Assembly (NCBI GenBank): GCA_002344895.1
Contig: DDUR01000034.1
Span: 217,586-281,585 of the forward strand
Source of the DNA: Ignavibacteria bacterium UBA2333
GTDB lineage: Bacteria; Bacteroidota; Ignavibacteria; Kapaibacteriales; Kapaibacteriaceae
Direction of reading: 5' to 3'
DNA length: 64,000 bases
Shown: positions 54,155 to 62,391 of the stretch, in pieces
Layout of the letters: every line of letters begins with the position of its first letter
Numbering within the stretch: position 1 is the first letter of the stretch
Notes under the pieces: generated by a model
Told to the model about the DNA's origin: nothing
What the model saw: only the letters and a program-made list of their open reading frames with translations
The model's database searches: none
Made by a program: the position numbers and the translations under genes

Positions 54155-54810
54155 TACAATCGCACGACGAGATCCAACGGGCGATGGCCGAACGTGGCGA
54201 CCTCATACGTCAACGGCTCGCTGCATTCGAATCGGTAGACCCGACGGAGTGGTTCTGGGAGTTTGCCTTCGGAATCTTGACACCACAAAGTCGAGCACGT
54301 CATGCAGACATCGTCGTCCAGCGATTACGAGAACGAGACTACTTTCTGCGTGGAGGCTCCGTCGTTGACCTCCTGCGGTCCCCGGATAGTTACATCCGGT
54401 TTCATAACGTAAAGTCACAACGACTTGAGCTGCTTCGGAATTCATGGAGTTCGGTTGTTAACCTTCTGAATGACGCTGTCCGAACGGTCCCGGACAGGGG
54501 ACGATCATCCATTCACGAAGCCCGATTATTTAGAAATGAACTTGCATCCCGAATCTCTGGATACGGGTTGAAGGAGGCATCCCACGTTCTGAGAAACATT
54601 GGCTGGAGAAACCTTGCCATTATCGACCGACACCTGATCTCAAATATGTCGCAGCTCGGCATTTGTGAGGCTAGCGTGGCAGTAGGTTCACACCGTCAGT
54701 ACCACAACCTTGAGAATTCATTCTCTTCGTGGTGTGAGCTGCACGGCTATGATATGGATGAAATGGACTTACTGTTCTGGTCTCAACAAACAGGTGAGAT
54801 CTTTAAGTAG
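54121..54810 (+). CDS. ogg: Ogg2-type 8-oxoguanine DNA glycosylase/AP lyase
   Basis: 229 residues if started at GTG 54121; ATG 54184 (208 aa) is the alternative, but alignment-like similarity seems to begin between them (DEIQRAMAERGDLIRQRL). Key features: EFAFGILTPQSRARHAD, the HhH segment GYGLKEASHVLRNIGW with the catalytic Lys in GLKEASH, and the catalytic Asp in IIDRHLIS. These are the Ogg2 signatures of archaea and some bacteria. It removes 8-oxoguanine opposite C and nicks the abasic site. Overlaps the end of the VWA gene. The sequence right after its stop carries a weak copy of the G/C-run motif. Confidence 0.85.
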   Translation: MDGTKASRTCLIQSHDEIQRAMAERGDLIRQRLAAFESVDPTEWFWEFAFGILTPQSRARHADIVVQRLRERDYFLRGGSVVDLLRSPDSYIRFHNVKSQRLELLRNSWSSVVNLLNDAVRTVPDRGRSSIHEARLFRNELASRISGYGLKEASHVLRNIGWRNLAIIDRHLISNMSQLGICEASVAVGSHRQYHNLENSFSSWCELHGYDMDEMDLLFWSQQTGEIFK

Positions 54811-54953
54811 CCCGTTTTGCCCCTTTTCCTATCTCTCGTCAATAAAAGTTATCTATTAGGCCTCAAGTAGTATCTCGTTAAAATCCAAGCTGTTAGTATA
54901 GATGTCTTGAAGTGCAGATAGAGCGTGGTACGTAGAGATACTGAAGATTTTCC
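54811..54953. other. Non-coding spacer with weak G/C-run motif
   Basis: The 243-nt spacer 54811-55053 is more A+T-rich than its surroundings and has no credible reading frame. Its first bases, CCCGTTTTGCCCCTTTTCC, directly follow the glycosylase stop and resemble the motif after hrcA. The rest up to 54953 shows nothing further; the promoter follows. Confidence 0.4.
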
Positions 54954-54984
54954 TTGATTACGTATCAATACGTATGTAGATTGC
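54954..54984 (+). promoter_or_regulatory. Promoter of the VWA-OmpA gene with spacer palindrome
   Basis: TTG (54954-54956), 20 nt, TAGATTGC (54977-54984), a weaker -7 box. The spacer contains the perfect inverted repeat TACGTAT-CA-ATACGTA (54959-54974), well placed for a repressor or activator. Confidence 0.4.
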
Positions 54985-55053
54985 CGTACTCCGCAATGGA
55001 ATGTGATCCCAAGACGGGGGTTAACGTACGTATGCGGAAACTACGGAGGCGGT

Positions 55054-56451
55054 ATGACAGGAACCTGGACAACCTACATGATGACATTTGTTCTGGCTGG
55101 GGCAGTAGCCTTTGCCGGTGCAGATGGACCGTTTAACGTTGGGGTACCGATGGCTTCGGGACCTGGTGGTGCAGCTACAGTCCGTGAGCTCGTTCATGGT
55201 GGACAAGCGAAGTTCGCCATCGTTGAAAAACGCGTCTTTACGGAGCGTACCGAAGTTGAACTTGTATTAACAGATCCTTCTGGCAAAACCATTGGTGGTT
55301 TGGCGACGCCATATGTACAAGATGAAGAAGACGTGCGCCTGCTGTGGAAGGACTTTGTAACAGCAAATCTTGCAATAGCAGCATTACCAGATCAAATCAG
55401 TGTTCGCGAAGAACGTAAGGCCGAAAAGGAATCATTTGCCGTTGCTTTTGCCCTTGATCACAGCCCGTCGATGACGATGCCGCGAGCAATTCGTATGCAA
55501 AAGGCAGTTCAGCAGGCACTGGCTACGTTTGACGTGAATGACTATGCGTCCGTCGTGAAGTTTACATCAAGAGTCTCGACAGAAGTATCTCTTTCCCGTG
55601 ATAAGGAAGAGGTCATGAAGTCGTTTAAGGTGAACGGAATTAACCTGCGGAGTGACGGAACGGCGATCTATGATGGAGCTATGGAAGCACTGGACGAACT
55701 GAGCCAGGCACAAGATGTTTCCAAACGAATCTTGATTCTGTTTACGGATGGCGAGGACAATTCCTCATCAGCGACACTCAATGACGTACTGGCTCGCGCC
55801 ACGGAGCTCGATGTTCGCATCTTCCCTGTGGCATACGGTGTATCGGATGATGCTCCACTCCATACGATGGCTGAAAAAACTGGTGGCCGTTTACATCGAC
55901 TGCATGACGTCTACGACTTTGACCGGGTATTCCTTGGTATTTACGCTGCCCTGCGTCACTCCTACATCGTGTCAGTCCGTACTACGAAACAGCGGAACGA
56001 CGACATGTATCAAGGGGCTGTTATCTCGGCCGGTGGTATGTCGGCTGGTTCCGTTCGTTCTGCAGAAGTCATGAACCTCATGCCGAAGTCGGGTGTTGAA
56101 ATTGCCTCTCTAGCGTCGACAGATCAATCACTGGTTCTGAACGTTGATCTGGATTACGATGACGAGTCATCAGATGTTGACGTTTCCGATGTACCGATGT
56201 TAGACTCGGTTGCGACCATGCTTATTCAGCGCAGTGATCTGGCACTTGAGATTGCCTCTGGTACTGACGTTACGGGAGCTTCAGCAGAACAAGTAAAATC
56301 AGCTCAGAAACGCGCACAGGTTGTGCGTGACCTACTGATTCGGCGTGGAGTGCCACCGGCACGCGTTCAAGGGTATGCAGGTCGTTCCCAAGCCGCACCA
56401 AATCACCGTCCGCCAGGACAAAAGACAACGTTTGTGATCACAAAGTTGTAA
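55054..56451 (+). CDS. Secreted VWA domain - OmpA-like fusion protein
   Basis: 465 residues from ATG 55054, four bases after GGAGG. Signal peptide (YMMTFVLAGAVAFAGA), then a small beta region (about 30-120), then a VWA domain at about 125-310 with MIDAS DHSPSMT, SDGTAIYDG and FTDGEDNS. The C-terminal approximately 110 residues resemble an OmpA/MotB peptidoglycan-binding domain (ASGTDVTGASAEQVKSAQ, then RAQVVRDLLIRRGVPPARVQGYAG in pieces). The usual first Asp-containing strand GHTD reads SGTD. The protein may tether a VWA module to the cell wall. Fourth VWA protein of the window. Confidence 0.72.
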   Translation: MTGTWTTYMMTFVLAGAVAFAGADGPFNVGVPMASGPGGAATVRELVHGGQAKFAIVEKRVFTERTEVELVLTDPSGKTIGGLATPYVQDEEDVRLLWKDFVTANLAIAALPDQISVREERKAEKESFAVAFALDHSPSMTMPRAIRMQKAVQQALATFDVNDYASVVKFTSRVSTEVSLSRDKEEVMKSFKVNGINLRSDGTAIYDGAMEALDELSQAQDVSKRILILFTDGEDNSSSATLNDVLARATELDVRIFPVAYGVSDDAPLHTMAEKTGGRLHRLHDVYDFDRVFLGIYAALRHSYIVSVRTTKQRNDDMYQGAVISAGGMSAGSVRSAEVMNLMPKSGVEIASLASTDQSLVLNVDLDYDDESSDVDVSDVPMLDSVATMLIQRSDLALEIASGTDVTGASAEQVKSAQKRAQVVRDLLIRRGVPPARVQGYAGRSQAAPNHRPPGQKTTFVITKL

Positions 56452-56457
56452 CGCCGT

Positions 56458-56856
56458 TTACATCACGGCCTTTGATACGAGGTCTTGAAGCCTCGACTCT
56501 GCAAGAACAGTCTGCTCCTGAACACCCTCTGCCAAGAGGGTGTTTTCGTTTCCGCCGGTTATACGGATAGTGCAGACAATCCTTCGTCCGCTTAGCTGTG
56601 TGACGGTCGCCTCTACGCGGATGTGGCAACCAACCTTGGCCATGGCCAGATGACGTAGCTCAAGGGCAGAACCTACGGCATTCTCACCTTCCTCAAAAAA
56701 CGGTTCGATGGCTCTACGGGCTGCTGTTTCAGCGTGCCAACATGCCCAAAAGGTTGAATAGACAGGATGAAGCTGACGGTCATCCAACCGTGCTGTCATT
56801 TCATCCGTTACGGTAACTTCCAAAACGCCTGTTGCAGATTCAATACCGTTCTTCAT
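56458..56856 (-). CDS. FlK-like hotdog thioesterase
   Basis: 132 residues from ATG 56856, four bases after GAAGGA. Hotdog fold with the pattern seen in fluoroacetyl-CoA thioesterase relatives: HPVYSTFWACWHAETAARRAIEP, EGENAVGSALELRHLAMAKVG, VEATVTQLSGRRIVCTIRI, in pieces. Candidate catalytic residues are Ser/Thr near STFW, Glu in AIEPFFEEGE and His in LRHLA. Probably clears a toxic or unusual acyl-CoA. Divergent from mtaB by only 28 nt, so the two promoters must overlap each other or lie in coding sequence. Confidence 0.7.
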   Translation of the reverse strand: MKNGIESATGVLEVTVTDEMTARLDDRQLHPVYSTFWACWHAETAARRAIEPFFEEGENAVGSALELRHLAMAKVGCHIRVEATVTQLSGRRIVCTIRITGGNENTLLAEGVQEQTVLAESRLQDLVSKAVM

Positions 56857-56884
56857 CGATCCTTCGCCGTAAATTCCGTGCAAT

Positions 56885-58219
56885 ATGGAACGTCGCCGCG
56901 TAAGTCTCACCACCCTCGGGTGTAAACTCAATGCCACGGAAACATCGTCGCTTGCCGAGGACTTCCGTAGGTACGGATGGGACGTTGTGCCATTTGGCTC
57001 AGACGCTGATGTTGTCGTGGTAAATACCTGCACAGTTACGGCAAATGCAGATGCTGAATGTAGAAATGCTGTGCGACGTGGACGTCGACATGCTCCACAG
57101 TCCAAGGTTATTGTGACGGGATGTTCGGCCCAATTACGCCCCGAATCACTTGCATCGATTGATGGTGTCGTGGCAGTTGTTGGAACTCGCAACAAACTCA
57201 CCATAGCCGACCATATCGAATCCTATGTTCGCCGTGAGACACCGCTAATTGATGTTGAAGAAATCACTGCTGATGACTTCCGCGGAGCTGTCTCGTCACC
57301 TGATGATGGACGTACACGAACACATCTCAAAATTCAAGATGGATGTGACTATTCGTGTTCGTTCTGCACGATTCCAGACGCGCGAGGACCTGCACGAGCC
57401 ATGCCGTTTGAAGACGTTCTGAAGACCTTACAGGATCTGGATGGGCATACGGAAGAGGTGGTACTCACAGGTATTAATCTTGGTGAGTATCGTTCTGGAA
57501 CACATCGTTTTGTTGACGTTGTTCGAGGCATCAACGAATTACGTCCGTCGTATCGTGTCAGGTTGTCATCCATTGAACCGAATACGTTAACCGACGATAT
57601 CATCGACTGCATTACATCATCACGAACGTTTTGTCCGCATCTGCATATTCCGCTACAAAGTGGTTCAGCAAGTGTCTTACGGAGAATGCGACGCAGATAT
57701 ACACCTGAGCTGTATGAGCGTCGGATTCTGGATGTTGTATCACGACGTGCTGACGTTTGTATCGGAATTGACGTGATCGTCGGTTTCCCCGGAGAAACCG
57801 AAGCCGAGTTTGCCGAAACGATGAAGTTTCTCGAGCAGCTTCCGTGGTCATACCTGCACGTCTTTACGTATAGTGAACGTCCGAATACGGCAGCACTACA
57901 GGGTGAGCCCGTACCTGCAGACGTGCGCCGTCTTCGTATGACGCGGCTTCGTGATCTTTCAGCTCGCCGATACGAAGAGTGGTCTAATCGTTGTATCGGC
58001 CAACGCCGTTCGGCAATTGTCGAAGCGTTTGACGAAACTGCGCAGGCCTGGCCTGCAACAACGGATAACTACATCAGGGTATACCTTACGACGGACGTCC
58101 TTCGTGGCAAACGAATTGACGTAGAGATTGGACCTCTCGTAGACGGTTATCGTTCTGCACGCCCCGTAGGCGAAGCCGGCCCCTTATCATCATCACTTGA
58201 ACTACGAGTACTCTCATGA
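56885..58219 (+). CDS. mtaB: tRNA t6A37 methylthiotransferase MtaB
   Basis: Converts t6A37 to ms2t6A37 in tRNAs reading ANN codons. 444 residues: UPF0004 domain with TLGCKLNATETSSL, VNTCTVT and VTGCSAQ cysteines; radical SAM motif CDYSCSFC; PLQSGSASVLRRMRRRY; TRAM-like C-terminus. CKLNxxE separates MtaB from MiaB (CQMN) and RimO (CSKN). No Shine-Dalgarno lies before the ATG. Overlaps the next gene by ATGA. Confidence 0.93.
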   Translation: MERRRVSLTTLGCKLNATETSSLAEDFRRYGWDVVPFGSDADVVVVNTCTVTANADAECRNAVRRGRRHAPQSKVIVTGCSAQLRPESLASIDGVVAVVGTRNKLTIADHIESYVRRETPLIDVEEITADDFRGAVSSPDDGRTRTHLKIQDGCDYSCSFCTIPDARGPARAMPFEDVLKTLQDLDGHTEEVVLTGINLGEYRSGTHRFVDVVRGINELRPSYRVRLSSIEPNTLTDDIIDCITSSRTFCPHLHIPLQSGSASVLRRMRRRYTPELYERRILDVVSRRADVCIGIDVIVGFPGETEAEFAETMKFLEQLPWSYLHVFTYSERPNTAALQGEPVPADVRRLRMTRLRDLSARRYEEWSNRCIGQRRSAIVEAFDETAQAWPATTDNYIRVYLTTDVLRGKRIDVEIGPLVDGYRSARPVGEAGPLSSSLELRVLS

Positions 58220-59088
58220 AGGTTTTCATCGCCGTCGATATGGAAGGCGCAACCGGTATTGTCCACCATGATCAACTTTCACCGGAAGGAAGAGGCTATA
58301 GTGTTGGTCAGCGTTATCTCACGGGTGACGTACGTGCCGTTATTGACGGAGTAACGTCTGTTATTCCAGAAGCAACATTTGTGGTTGGTGATGGACATGG
58401 CCTCATGAGAAATGTTATTCTCGATGAGCTTCCTGCACATGCCGCACTTGTTGTTGGACCGAGTCGACCAGAGAACAAACCGTTATGTCAGTGTGAAGGT
58501 GTTACGACTGACACGGACGTAGCCATTCTTGTTGGTTTCCATTCGATGGCAGGAACTCCACGCGGTCTTCTCGCACATACGTTTGTTGGAGCCCTCGTCT
58601 CCGACTGGTACCTGAATGGTAAGGTTGTTGGTGAGGCCGAAATGGATGCTGCAATTCTTGGTGCCTTTGATGTGCCCGTTGTTCTCATCACGGGAAATTC
58701 TGATCTCGAAGACGAAGTACGATCATGGTTCCCAACAGTACCCTTTGTGAGTACAAAACAGGTTTTGGGACCAACGGCTGCCATATGTTATCCTCCGGCC
58801 TTTACACGTCCCGCACTACAAACGGCCGCAGCAGAGGCCATTCGTTCTCATCTTCAGGTAGCTGTCGCACCGTATCGACCGATACCATCAAGCCCGGCAT
58901 CTTCGACGGTTATCGACATTGTTATGCATCGTCGTGAGCAAGCAGATAAGGCGGTAAAGGCTCCGGACGTTCAGCGTGTTGACGACTTTACTATTCGTTC
59001 AACCGGTACTGATCCAGCCGAAGCCTTTCGAAAAGTATGGAGAGCTGTTGCTGCTGCTATGGATGAACCCGCAGCATGGATGGTGTAG
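58216..59088 (+). CDS. M55-family D-aminopeptidase (DppA-like)
   Basis: 290 residues. Metal-binding motifs of the DppA family are clear: AVDMEGATGI (DxEG at 8-11), VVGDGHGLMRN (DxHG), VGFHSMAG, and FVGALVSDWYLNGKVVGEAEM with the later Glu. DppA is a self-compartmentalising zinc peptidase that removes D-amino acids from short peptides, perhaps wall-derived. Complete, coupled to mtaB. It converges on the small minus-strand protein at 59119. Confidence 0.85.
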   Translation: MKVFIAVDMEGATGIVHHDQLSPEGRGYSVGQRYLTGDVRAVIDGVTSVIPEATFVVGDGHGLMRNVILDELPAHAALVVGPSRPENKPLCQCEGVTTDTDVAILVGFHSMAGTPRGLLAHTFVGALVSDWYLNGKVVGEAEMDAAILGAFDVPVVLITGNSDLEDEVRSWFPTVPFVSTKQVLGPTAAICYPPAFTRPALQTAAAEAIRSHLQVAVAPYRPIPSSPASSTVIDIVMHRREQADKAVKAPDVQRVDDFTIRSTGTDPAEAFRKVWRAVAAAMDEPAAWMV

Positions 59089-59118
59089 GTGTACGTCGCG
59101 TAAAGGCAGACTACAACC

Positions 59119-59340
59119 TTAATTGTAAATACGAATAGGTGTTACGTAACTCCGTGTTTGCATGTCAATGGCAAGCAGATACGCGCCTGTGATCAATTGT
59201 GATGTGTCAACTTCAAAACGTGTGATCTCTGCCGTTGTGCGCAGATTGGCAGCGAGGACAAACTTCTCGCCGGTAATCGAGATTGCCGAGACGGTTGTTG
59301 GAAGATCGGCTACAGGTGTTTGAACATCAATACTAATCAT
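59119..59340 (-). CDS. Tiny protein resembling an isolated T9SS type A sorting domain
   Basis: 73 residues starting at the ATGA overlap with the globin gene (59337-59340). No signal peptide. The sequence SAISITGEKFVL, then TRFEVDTSQLITGAYLLAI, then VTPIRIYN follows the T9SS C-terminal domain pattern (…GxxV…; …DxSxLxxGxYxLxI…; …xxIxI). It lacks the leading PNP motif and has no cargo in front. Such domains normally end secreted proteins. A stand-alone copy translated from a globin operon cannot reach T9SS without a Sec signal. Possibly a remnant of a larger gene, or a beta-sandwich reused for another purpose. Confidence 0.55.
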   Translation of the reverse strand: MISIDVQTPVADLPTTVSAISITGEKFVLAANLRTTAEITRFEVDTSQLITGAYLLAIDMQTRSYVTPIRIYN

Positions 59341-59759
59341 GATGCCACCTCCTGGTTCGGCAACATTGCCGTCATACGTTCTGCAATAACACCAAATGCC
59401 GTTGTCCATGCATCCGCAACTTCTGGCGTGTAATCGTTACCCAGGCCTTGCTCTAACGTCCACAGTAACGCTGCCCCTACAGCACCAAAGTGTTCCGGAC
59501 GTGTTCCATAGTTAACGTGGCGTTTGCCGAGTTGTTCAACGGCCGGAATGAGCGTCTGTGGTGTGCGTAACATTCCCACAACTGCACCGAGCATAGCCAT
59601 CAGTTTTCGCTTCTGTTCTGCCATGTCGTCGGGAAACATCGCACGTACCGACGGAGCTGTATCAAACAGCCGAGCATAAAAAAGGTCTGCCGCAACGTGG
59701 GCGATTGGTCGAACCTTGGCAAAGCTCTGTTCGACGGCGAAGATTTGTGATTCTGTCAT
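59337..59759 (-). CDS. Single-domain globin, second in operon
   Basis: 140 residues from ATG 59759 (AGGAGAG upstream). Globin fold of the flavohaemoglobin/VGB type without the reductase domain: VEQSFAKVRPIAHVAADLFYARLF (helices A/B, in two parts), MFPDDMAEQKRKLMAML, and the proximal-His segment GKRHVNYGTRPEHFGAVG. It binds haem and probably O2 or NO. A paralogue lies 71 nt upstream. The intergenic RNA has a 9-bp inverted repeat next to the ribosome binding site. Confidence 0.87.
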   Translation of the reverse strand: MTESQIFAVEQSFAKVRPIAHVAADLFYARLFDTAPSVRAMFPDDMAEQKRKLMAMLGAVVGMLRTPQTLIPAVEQLGKRHVNYGTRPEHFGAVGAALLWTLEQGLGNDYTPEVADAWTTAFGVIAERMTAMLPNQEVAS

Positions 59760-59772
59760 GCGACTCTCTCCT

Positions 59773-59837
59773 GAAGTTTGTGTGCCGATTGTTGACGGTA
59801 CAAACTTCCGGTGAGTCACTCACCGCTCACTCACCGC
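59773..59837 (-). promoter_or_regulatory. Inter-globin hairpin and tandem 11-mer repeat
   Basis: GAAGTTTGT (59773-59781) and ACAAACTTC (59800-59808) form a perfect 9-bp inverted repeat with an 18-nt loop, ending one or two bases before the globin ribosome binding site. Upstream, TCACTCACCGC is repeated twice in tandem (59816-59826 and 59827-59837), covering the stop of the first globin. May tune expression or mRNA processing between the two globins. Confidence 0.45.
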
Positions 59838-60259
59838 CGCTGTGTTTCGGAGTCTGGGACAACATCGGACATAATCCGTCCGACGGTTCCAAGTACATTC
59901 CGCCATGCCGTGGACTCTGCAGATGTAGCGTCGAATCCGAACTGGTCGTTCAGGGTATCGGCAAAGGCCTCTACAAGCATGTCATAGTGTTCAGGCTTCG
60001 CTCCGTAGGCATCGTGACTTCGTCCCAGTGAGACAAGTACGGGGGCAAGATGGCCCATATGGTCGAGGCTTCCGACGATTAGGCCGAGCATACTCACAAG
60101 TTTTGCAGCCTGTTGGGTGATGTCGTCCTCAAACAAGGGACGAATGTCTGGTGCGCGCTCAAACAGGCGCGTATAGAAGGCCAATCCAAACGTTGACGAG
60201 TCCGCTACAATCCGCGAAAAACTTGAGCGGACGACTATCTTATCTTCATGCTGAATCAT
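59831..60259 (-). CDS. Single-domain globin, first in operon
   Basis: 142 residues starting MIQHEDKIVVRSSFSRI at an ATGA overlap with the BTAD regulator. Same globin class as its neighbour: GLAFYTRLFERAPDIRPLFEDD, then proximal-His segment LGRSHDAYGAKPEHYDMLV, then DATSAESTAWRNVL. The two globins are clearly diverged, so they may bind different ligands or differ in affinity. Its coupling to a regulator suggests it is part of a sensing or feedback circuit rather than mere oxygen storage. Confidence 0.85.
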   Translation of the reverse strand: MIQHEDKIVVRSSFSRIVADSSTFGLAFYTRLFERAPDIRPLFEDDITQQAAKLVSMLGLIVGSLDHMGHLAPVLVSLGRSHDAYGAKPEHYDMLVEAFADTLNDQFGFDATSAESTAWRNVLGTVGRIMSDVVPDSETQRR

Positions 60260-62379
60260 ACTGTTCCCCTGGGTGTTCTCCCATCTCGTACCAGCAAGGT
60301 ACGCATCCAGCCCGGAGGTTCCGTTAAGTATTCTCGCTGATACGCTTCCCGACATCGGTCATAGATCCGTTCGGCGTCGGCATATCTCCCCTCGGCCGCA
60401 AGATTGGCAAAGAGGATTTCATAGGCGTCTTCATACGTGTCGTCGAGGTCGAGAATACGTCGTGCCACAGCTGTCCCAGCTGCTATGTTTCCATTAGCAT
60501 AATACAACTCGGAAAGCTCAGTCATCGCCTCGATACAGCGATGTTTCGTTTCGTCGCGTAATGACGTTGTCCACGCCTCAAATCGGTCGTCTGGTAACAG
60601 GTCACCACCATAGAGGTCGGTAGCCTGACGCAAGAGTCTGATCTTTTCACCTTCGTCGACATCAAGAGCTTCGCGTAACGAACGATCGAATGATTGCACG
60701 TCAATTTCGGCATCATCACCAAGGTCGAGTGTATACGTTCCGTCACGAAATAGTAAATACGTCGATGGTTGACGTGGTTTAATATCAGGTTCAAGAGCTG
60801 TCCGTATAGCCGACATGCCATTCTGTAGTGTAGGGAGGATTGATTCGACATCAACGTCGTCTCCCCAGAGTGCTATCGCTAATTCATCGACCGTTACGGC
60901 ACGTCGATGTCGTGTAACGAGAAACTTGAAGATATCGCGAGCCTTCTTGCGTTTCCAGTGTTCAGGTGTGAGGACTTCATCCAATCGTTGTACAGAAAAC
61001 GTTCCAAGAAGTCGCACCGTAAACCGATGTGACGGTGTCGACGGCAGATTTAGAACAGGTGTAGGGTCAACGGTTACAGGAGGTGTTGTTGACTTCTCAC
61101 TCGCGAGTGAATCCGGTGACGGTAGTTGGACGATAGTTCGTGGTGTGACAATCGCTCGGAAACGACGGATCACATCGTCTACGTCAACGGTTCGATGATG
61201 ATGTTTTCTTTGTTGTTCAAGGATCCGTCGTAGTCGTGCTACTTCACGACGATTTTGACGTGTTTCGGCACAGGCAAGTAGACCTTGCACAACGTCGATT
61301 CCAACCCATTCCAGACCCTGATGGTCAACGAGCTGTCGAAGAGCCGTTTCTGCAGCATCAACATCCTGCTGTTGTAATGATGCTGCTGCACGGAGGACAA
61401 TTGCATCATGACGATTCCGCTCGTGATCAAGTCGAGTAAACGTCGATATCGCCTCATCAAAGAGTGGCATGGCCGTTTGAACATCACCAGCCTGGGCATA
61501 GACATGGGCCATACTCATAACGGCCAATGCTTCACCGTGTGGAAGTCCAACGTTATGATAGAGTGTACGACAGAGATAGTATTGCTGCAGTGAAGATACG
61601 GCGTCGTTCATGCGCAGATAGACATCACCAAGACATCCGGCAAGGTCTGCACGAACGGTAGGGAGATGATGTAAATCTGCAAACGTGATGGCTCGTTGAG
61701 CTACTTCATATGCTTCGGCAAGGCGTTGTAATCGGGTGAGCGCAACACACATGAACTTCATGGCGTTGGCGGTGAGAGACGGATTCCCGGCGATCTCAGC
61801 CAACCTGAGTGCTTCTGAGGCATTCTCAAACATTGCTTCGAAGGCACCGGTATGAACCTGGACAAGTGTGGTGCGCAACAATGTCAGAGCGAGACCTTGT
61901 GAATCATCCTGACGTTCGTAGGCGCGTTCTGCCTGCCGGAGCCACAGCAGTGCTTCTCGGAACCGTGCTGCCGTAGCTAACGCTTCCCCGTACCGAAGGG
62001 CAAGTGATGCGGGCACAGGCATGTTTGCTCGTGCTGCGACATCAAGTGCATGTTCATAAAGTTCTATTGCAGTACGAACCGAAACAGCAAGATGTAAGCG
62101 TGCCTTTAAGACGATGGCATCAATCTCGATGCGAGTATTACTACCTTCCACGAGGGCAAGTACACTGTCTACCGTAACTCTCGCTCGCTCATGATTCCCA
62201 ACAAAGAGGTACCGTCCGGCCTGCATTTGTAAGGCACGGGCATAGAGCATTCCTCCGGCAATGCGACAATCTTCAATGTAGACGGAAAGATCTTCATCCA
62301 ACTGAGCACCACCCTCACCACGAAGCATGCGTGCATTCAGCGAAACAAATCTCTCCTCCAACCCTTCTGGATCGGTCAT
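60256..62379 (-). CDS. TPR-BTAD (SARP-like) transcriptional regulator
   Basis: 707 residues. The N-terminal approximately 380 residues are tetratricopeptide repeats (for example ALAVMSMAHVYAQAGDVQTA). A low-complexity linker (about 390-440) leads to an OmpR-like winged helix (FTVRLLGTFSVQRLDE; KKARDIFKFLVTRHRRAVTVDELAIALWG, in pieces) and a BTAD domain (EAWTTSLRDETKHRCIEAM, then YANGNIAAGTAVARRIL). SARP activators have the DNA-binding domain first; here the sensor-like TPR block precedes it. It contains no enzyme domain. It is directly coupled to a globin gene, so ligand state reported by the globin may control it (inference). Confidence 0.8.
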   Translation of the reverse strand: MTDPEGLEERFVSLNARMLRGEGGAQLDEDLSVYIEDCRIAGGMLYARALQMQAGRYLFVGNHERARVTVDSVLALVEGSNTRIEIDAIVLKARLHLAVSVRTAIELYEHALDVAARANMPVPASLALRYGEALATAARFREALLWLRQAERAYERQDDSQGLALTLLRTTLVQVHTGAFEAMFENASEALRLAEIAGNPSLTANAMKFMCVALTRLQRLAEAYEVAQRAITFADLHHLPTVRADLAGCLGDVYLRMNDAVSSLQQYYLCRTLYHNVGLPHGEALAVMSMAHVYAQAGDVQTAMPLFDEAISTFTRLDHERNRHDAIVLRAAASLQQQDVDAAETALRQLVDHQGLEWVGIDVVQGLLACAETRQNRREVARLRRILEQQRKHHHRTVDVDDVIRRFRAIVTPRTIVQLPSPDSLASEKSTTPPVTVDPTPVLNLPSTPSHRFTVRLLGTFSVQRLDEVLTPEHWKRKKARDIFKFLVTRHRRAVTVDELAIALWGDDVDVESILPTLQNGMSAIRTALEPDIKPRQPSTYLLFRDGTYTLDLGDDAEIDVQSFDRSLREALDVDEGEKIRLLRQATDLYGGDLLPDDRFEAWTTSLRDETKHRCIEAMTELSELYYANGNIAAGTAVARRILDLDDTYEDAYEILFANLAAEGRYADAERIYDRCREAYQREYLTEPPGWMRTLLVRDGRTPRGTV

Positions 62380-62391
62380 GTGTTGGGTGTG

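Noticed and set aside
56857..57204. N-terminal extension of the thioesterase
   Set aside because: It is antisense to mtaB, unlike any hotdog protein, while ATG 56856 has GAAGGA at proper spacing.
59760..59819. Longer start for the second globin
   Set aside because: The 20 extra residues would read through the hairpin region; ATG 59759 has AGGAG in position and gives the standard globin length.
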